Positions 61,629-64,000 of a DNA stretch of 64,000 nt are shown in pieces (the first letter of the stretch is position 1; every line of letters begins with the position of its first letter). A program made the translations under genes and the position numbers. The notes beneath the pieces are model-generated. The model was not told the DNA's origin, made no database searches, and saw only the letters and a program-made list of their open reading frames with translations. The DNA is from Roseomonas haemaphysalidis (lineage in GTDB: Bacteria > Pseudomonadota > Alphaproteobacteria > Acetobacterales > Acetobacteraceae). The stretch is from the NCBI RefSeq assembly GCF_017355405.1, contig NZ_CP061178.1, positions 377,339 to 441,338 of the forward strand. The letters are read 5' to 3'.

Positions 61629-62657
61629 GTGATATCCCAGCGCAGCCTGGGCCGCACAGGCCTGAGCGTTTCGACGATCGGCTTCGGCGCCGCACCCCTG
61701 GGCGACCTTTACGCCAAGCTCGACGACAGCACGGCCATCGCCACGGTGGAGGCGGCGGCCGCCGCCGGCATCACATTGTTCGATACCTCGCCACACTACG
61801 GCAACGGCCTGGCGGAGCACCGCGTCGGCACCGCGTTGCGCCGCTTCGGACGGGACCGGGTCGTGCTGTCCACCAAGGTCGGGCGGGTGATGGACCCGCG
61901 CCGCGCCCCGGCGCCGCCGCCGGCCGGCGTCATCTCCCCTGGCTTCGCGGGCGGACTGCCGCACGCGGCGGCCTTCGACTATTCCTTCGATGGCACCATG
62001 CGCGCCTTCGAGCAGTCGCTCCTGCGGCTCGGCACCGACCGCATCGACCTGCTGCTGATCCACGATATCGATGTCTGGACGCATGGCCCCGACGCCATCG
62101 AGGGACGCATCCGCGAAGCCATGGAAGGTGCCTACCCGGCCCTGGAACGCCTGCGGGCCGAGGGGGTGGTGAAAGGCATCGGCATCGGCGTCAACGAGGC
62201 GGACATCGCCACGCGCTTCGCCGAGGCCGGCGACTTCGACACCATGCTCCTGGCCGGCCGCTACTCGCTCCTGGAACAGCCGGCGCTGGAGCGCTTCCTG
62301 CCGGTCGCGCGACGCAAGGGCATGGGCATCCTGATGGGCGGCGTGTTCAACTCCGGCATCCTGGCGACCGGCGCGGTGGAGGGCGCGCACTACAACTACG
62401 CCCCTGCCCCGCCGGCAGTGCTGCAGCGGGTGCGCCGGATCGAGGCGGTATGCCGGGCACACGACGTGCCACTCGCGCGCGCGGCACTGCAATTCCCCCT
62501 CGGGCATCCCTCGGTTTCCTCGGTCGTGCTTGGCGCCGTGACACCGCAGGAGGTCGCGGCCAACGCCGCTGCGGCAGCAGAGCCGGTGCCGGCCGCGCTT
62601 TGGCAGGCTTTGAAGGACGAGCGGCTTCTGGACGCCGACGCACCGGTTCCGGCATGA
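61629..62657 (+). CDS. Aldo/keto reductase (L-fucose/D-threo-aldose 1-dehydrogenase-like)
   Basis: 342 residues from GTG 61629, with GGGGAGGA 8 bases upstream. Family marks: SLGRTGLSVSTIGFGAAPLGDLYA, ITLFDTSPHYGNGLAEHRVGTAL (catalytic Asp and Tyr), VVLSTKVGRVMDP (Lys), IDLLLIHDIDVWTHG (His) and GVFNSGILATG with PSVSSVVLGAVTPQEV. Enzymes of this type oxidise L-fucose or D-threo-aldoses to lactones with NAD(P). It is followed by a lactonase and a mutarotase, which fits the non-phosphorylating fucose pathway. Confidence 0.85.
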   Translation: MISQRSLGRTGLSVSTIGFGAAPLGDLYAKLDDSTAIATVEAAAAAGITLFDTSPHYGNGLAEHRVGTALRRFGRDRVVLSTKVGRVMDPRRAPAPPPAGVISPGFAGGLPHAAAFDYSFDGTMRAFEQSLLRLGTDRIDLLLIHDIDVWTHGPDAIEGRIREAMEGAYPALERLRAEGVVKGIGIGVNEADIATRFAEAGDFDTMLLAGRYSLLEQPALERFLPVARRKGMGILMGGVFNSGILATGAVEGAHYNYAPAPPAVLQRVRRIEAVCRAHDVPLARAALQFPLGHPSVSSVVLGAVTPQEVAANAAAAAEPVPAALWQALKDERLLDADAPVPA

Positions 62658-63511
62658 CCGCCCGGATCGACGCGCACCAGCATTACTGGCGCACCGCCCG
62701 CGGCGACTACGGTTGGCTTTCCCCCGCCCTGGCGCCGATCCACCGGGATTTCGGTCCGGCCGACCTGCAGCCCCTGCTGCTGCGTCACCGGATCGATGCC
62801 ACCATTCTGGTGCAGGCGGCGCCCACCGTGGCGGAAACGCGCTTCCTGCTCGACCTCGCGGCTGCCACGCCGAGCGTGGCGGGCGTGGTCGGCTGGGCAC
62901 CGCTTGCGGCACCGGATGCCGTGGCGCAGGTCGCCGCCCTGGCGGCCGACCCTCTGCTGGTCGGATTGCGGCCGATGCTACACGACCTAGACGACCCCGA
63001 CTGGGTGCTGGGGGACGCACTGCCGCCCGCATTGCAGGCCATGGCGCGGCATGGGCTGGTGTTCGATGCGCTGGTGCGGCCACAGCACCTGTCGCGGATC
63101 CTCGTTTTGGCCGACCGCTGCCCGGAGCTGCGCATCGTCATCGACCACGCCGGCAAGCCCGACCTGCGCGCCGCCTGGAATGAGCGCTGGGCGGCGGACA
63201 TGGCGGCCCTGGCCGCACGCCCCTTGGTGTGTTGCAAGCTGTCAGGGCTGTTGACCGAGGCTGCGCCGGGGGCGGATGTCGCGGTCGTGGCACCGGTCTT
63301 CACGCAGTTGTTGCGGATTTTCGGTGCGGAACGCCTGCTGTGGGGCAGTGACTGGCCGGTGCTGAACCTGGCGGCGGATTACGACCGTTGGGTGGCAGTG
63401 ACGGAAACGCTGCTGCAACCACTCCGCGCCGCGGAGCGCAAGGCCATCCTGGGCGGCGCGGCAGCGCGGATCTATCTGGAACGTCGGGGAAGGAGGCTTG
63501 CGGGATGTTGA
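62654..63511 (+). CDS. Amidohydrolase family L-fuconolactonase-like protein
   Basis: 285 residues: TARIDAHQHYWRTARGDYGWLSPALAPIHRDFGPADLQPLL carries the metal-binding DxHxHxW start, then VQAAPTVAETRFLLDLAA, VVGWAPLAAPDAVAQVAALAADPLLVGLRPMLHDLDDPDWVLGD, IVIDHAGKP and LLWGSDWPVLNL (metal Asp). This order is the L-fuconolactonase/COG3618 pattern. It opens fuconolactone to fuconate. ATGA overlap with the dehydrogenase gene and overlap with the following mutarotase gene. Confidence 0.86.
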   Translation: MTARIDAHQHYWRTARGDYGWLSPALAPIHRDFGPADLQPLLLRHRIDATILVQAAPTVAETRFLLDLAAATPSVAGVVGWAPLAAPDAVAQVAALAADPLLVGLRPMLHDLDDPDWVLGDALPPALQAMARHGLVFDALVRPQHLSRILVLADRCPELRIVIDHAGKPDLRAAWNERWAADMAALAARPLVCCKLSGLLTEAAPGADVAVVAPVFTQLLRIFGAERLLWGSDWPVLNLAADYDRWVAVTETLLQPLRAAERKAILGGAAARIYLERRGRRLAGC

Positions 63512-63954
63512 AGCATATGGACCCCCTGCTGACGCCAGACCTTTTGTGGGTCCTGGCCGCCATGGGGCATGGCGACGACCTGGCGCTGGTGGACGCCAAT
63601 TTCCCGGCGGAGGCGATCGCCCACGTGACCGCCAGCCGGCGCCTGGTGCGCTTGCCGGGCCTGCGCATGGGGGCCGTGGCGCGCGCCATCCTGTCCGTGC
63701 TGCCGGTCGATACGTTCGTGCCCGACCCGGTGCGACGCATGGAGATGGTGGACCACCCCGATCAGGTTCCCCCCGTGCAGCAGGAGGTGCAGGACGCCGT
63801 GAACCACGCGCTTGGCCAGCCCCGCTCCCTGGTGGGCATCGAGCGCTTCGCGTTCTACGATGCGGCTCGTGCCGGCTTCGCGGTAGTGCAGGTGGGCGAC
63901 GCCCGCCCCTATGGCGACTTTCTGATCCGCAAGGGCGTGATCGCCGGCAGTTGA
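63505..63954 (+). CDS. fucU: RbsD/FucU family L-fucose mutarotase
   Basis: 149 residues: LKHMDPLLTPDLLWVLAAMGHGDDLALVDANFPAEAIA opens with the RbsD/FucU signature (GHGD, catalytic His), then RRLVRLPGLRMGAVARAILSVLPVDTFVP, DAVNHAL, and the closing VVQVGDARPYGDFLIRKGVI. It interconverts the alpha and beta anomers of fucose so that the dehydrogenase receives the right form. Starts 7 bases inside the fuconolactonase gene. Confidence 0.9.
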   Translation: MLKHMDPLLTPDLLWVLAAMGHGDDLALVDANFPAEAIAHVTASRRLVRLPGLRMGAVARAILSVLPVDTFVPDPVRRMEMVDHPDQVPPVQQEVQDAVNHALGQPRSLVGIERFAFYDAARAGFAVVQVGDARPYGDFLIRKGVIAGS

Positions 63955-63956
63955 GC

Positions 63957-63982
63957 GCCGAGTTGGATGCATCCAACTCGGC
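63957..63982. promoter_or_regulatory. 26-bp perfect palindrome after the fucU gene
   Basis: Half-sites GCCGAGTTGGATG (63957-63969) and its exact mirror complement at 63970-63982 form an uninterrupted perfect palindrome starting 2 bases after the fucU stop. Operators of GntR, LacI and other dimeric regulators look like this. The core TTGGATG-ATCCAA is shared, in shorter form, by 49525-49538. It probably controls the operon continuing beyond the window. Confidence 0.6.
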
Positions 63983-64000
63983 CATTCCGGCTTGATTTCC

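Overview
The window is very GC-rich, and gene content and protein style (DUF3126 protein, TRAP and ABC solute uptake, PcaR-type control of pcaIJF, many overlapping start/stop codons) suggest an alphaproteobacterium, most likely an Acetobacteraceae member of the Roseomonas type. That assignment is inference. At about 50.8-52.3 kb there is a replication initiator gene surrounded by at least eight copies of a 15-bp iteron (CGACCC-N4-ATTCC) and a tandem block with an exact 21-bp period. The window therefore probably belongs to a secondary replicon (large plasmid or chromid) and not the main chromosome.

Layout. 1-1.4 kb: end of a polyamine/iron-type ABC importer. 1.9-5.7 kb: DedA protein, then an LLM monooxygenase, an SfnB-like flavin enzyme and an IclR regulator (sulfur or sulfonate use). 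6.2-8.0 kb: an RpoD-like sigma factor that looks diverged from the housekeeping one, with a clear terminator. 8.05-11.4 kb: IclR-type regulator divergent from pcaI-pcaJ-pcaF (last steps of the beta-ketoadipate pathway). 11.5-15.3 kb: an asparaginase homologue behind a ribosome-site-masking hairpin, small proteins, a membrane-bound winged-helix/TPR regulator and a permease. 15.3-18.5 kb: TRAP transporter dctMQP (TakP-like).

18.6-36.8 kb is the most striking region: a tightly overlapping minus-strand operon plus two plus-strand genes encoding a type II fatty-acid/polyketide machine of the aryl polyene (APE)/xanthomonadin kind. It has an ACP, acyl ligase, ketosynthase with chain-length-factor partner, ketoreductase, two hotdog dehydratases, acyltransferases, glycosyltransferase, LolA-like carrier, MMPL exporter, methyltransferases, a flavin-dependent halogenase-like protein, a cation/proton antiporter, a MipA/OmpV protein and a polysaccharide deacetylase. 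Compared with studied APE clusters, a third ketosynthase, a second ACP and an ammonia lyase are not seen.

37-47.2 kb: LysR regulator with an enoyl-CoA hydratase, a cysteine hydrolase, glutamine-dependent NAD synthetase, arginase, the Ku/LigD end-joining pair and a MATE exporter. 47.3-50.6 kb: iron module (FhuF-like protein, FMN alpha-hydroxy acid oxidase, divergent IsdG-like monooxygenase) with a Fur-box-like palindrome between the divergent genes, then an oxidoreductase with a terminator. 50.8-52.3 kb: rep gene and origin. 52.3-55.1 kb: M20 amidohydrolase and peptide-type binding protein, bracketed by iterons. 55.3-59.1 kb: esterase, DUF3126, single-domain response regulator, DUF2786 protein with an HExxH protein, and a secreted protein. 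59.2-60.7 kb: cysteine synthase divergent from a cysteine-free Rrf2 regulator (CymR-like arrangement). 60.8-64 kb: start of a sugar-acid operon (2-keto-4-pentenoate hydratase family, aldo/keto reductase, fuconolactonase-like amidohydrolase, FucU mutarotase) followed by a 26-bp perfect palindrome.

All calls come from reading the sequence and remembered family features; no database search was run.
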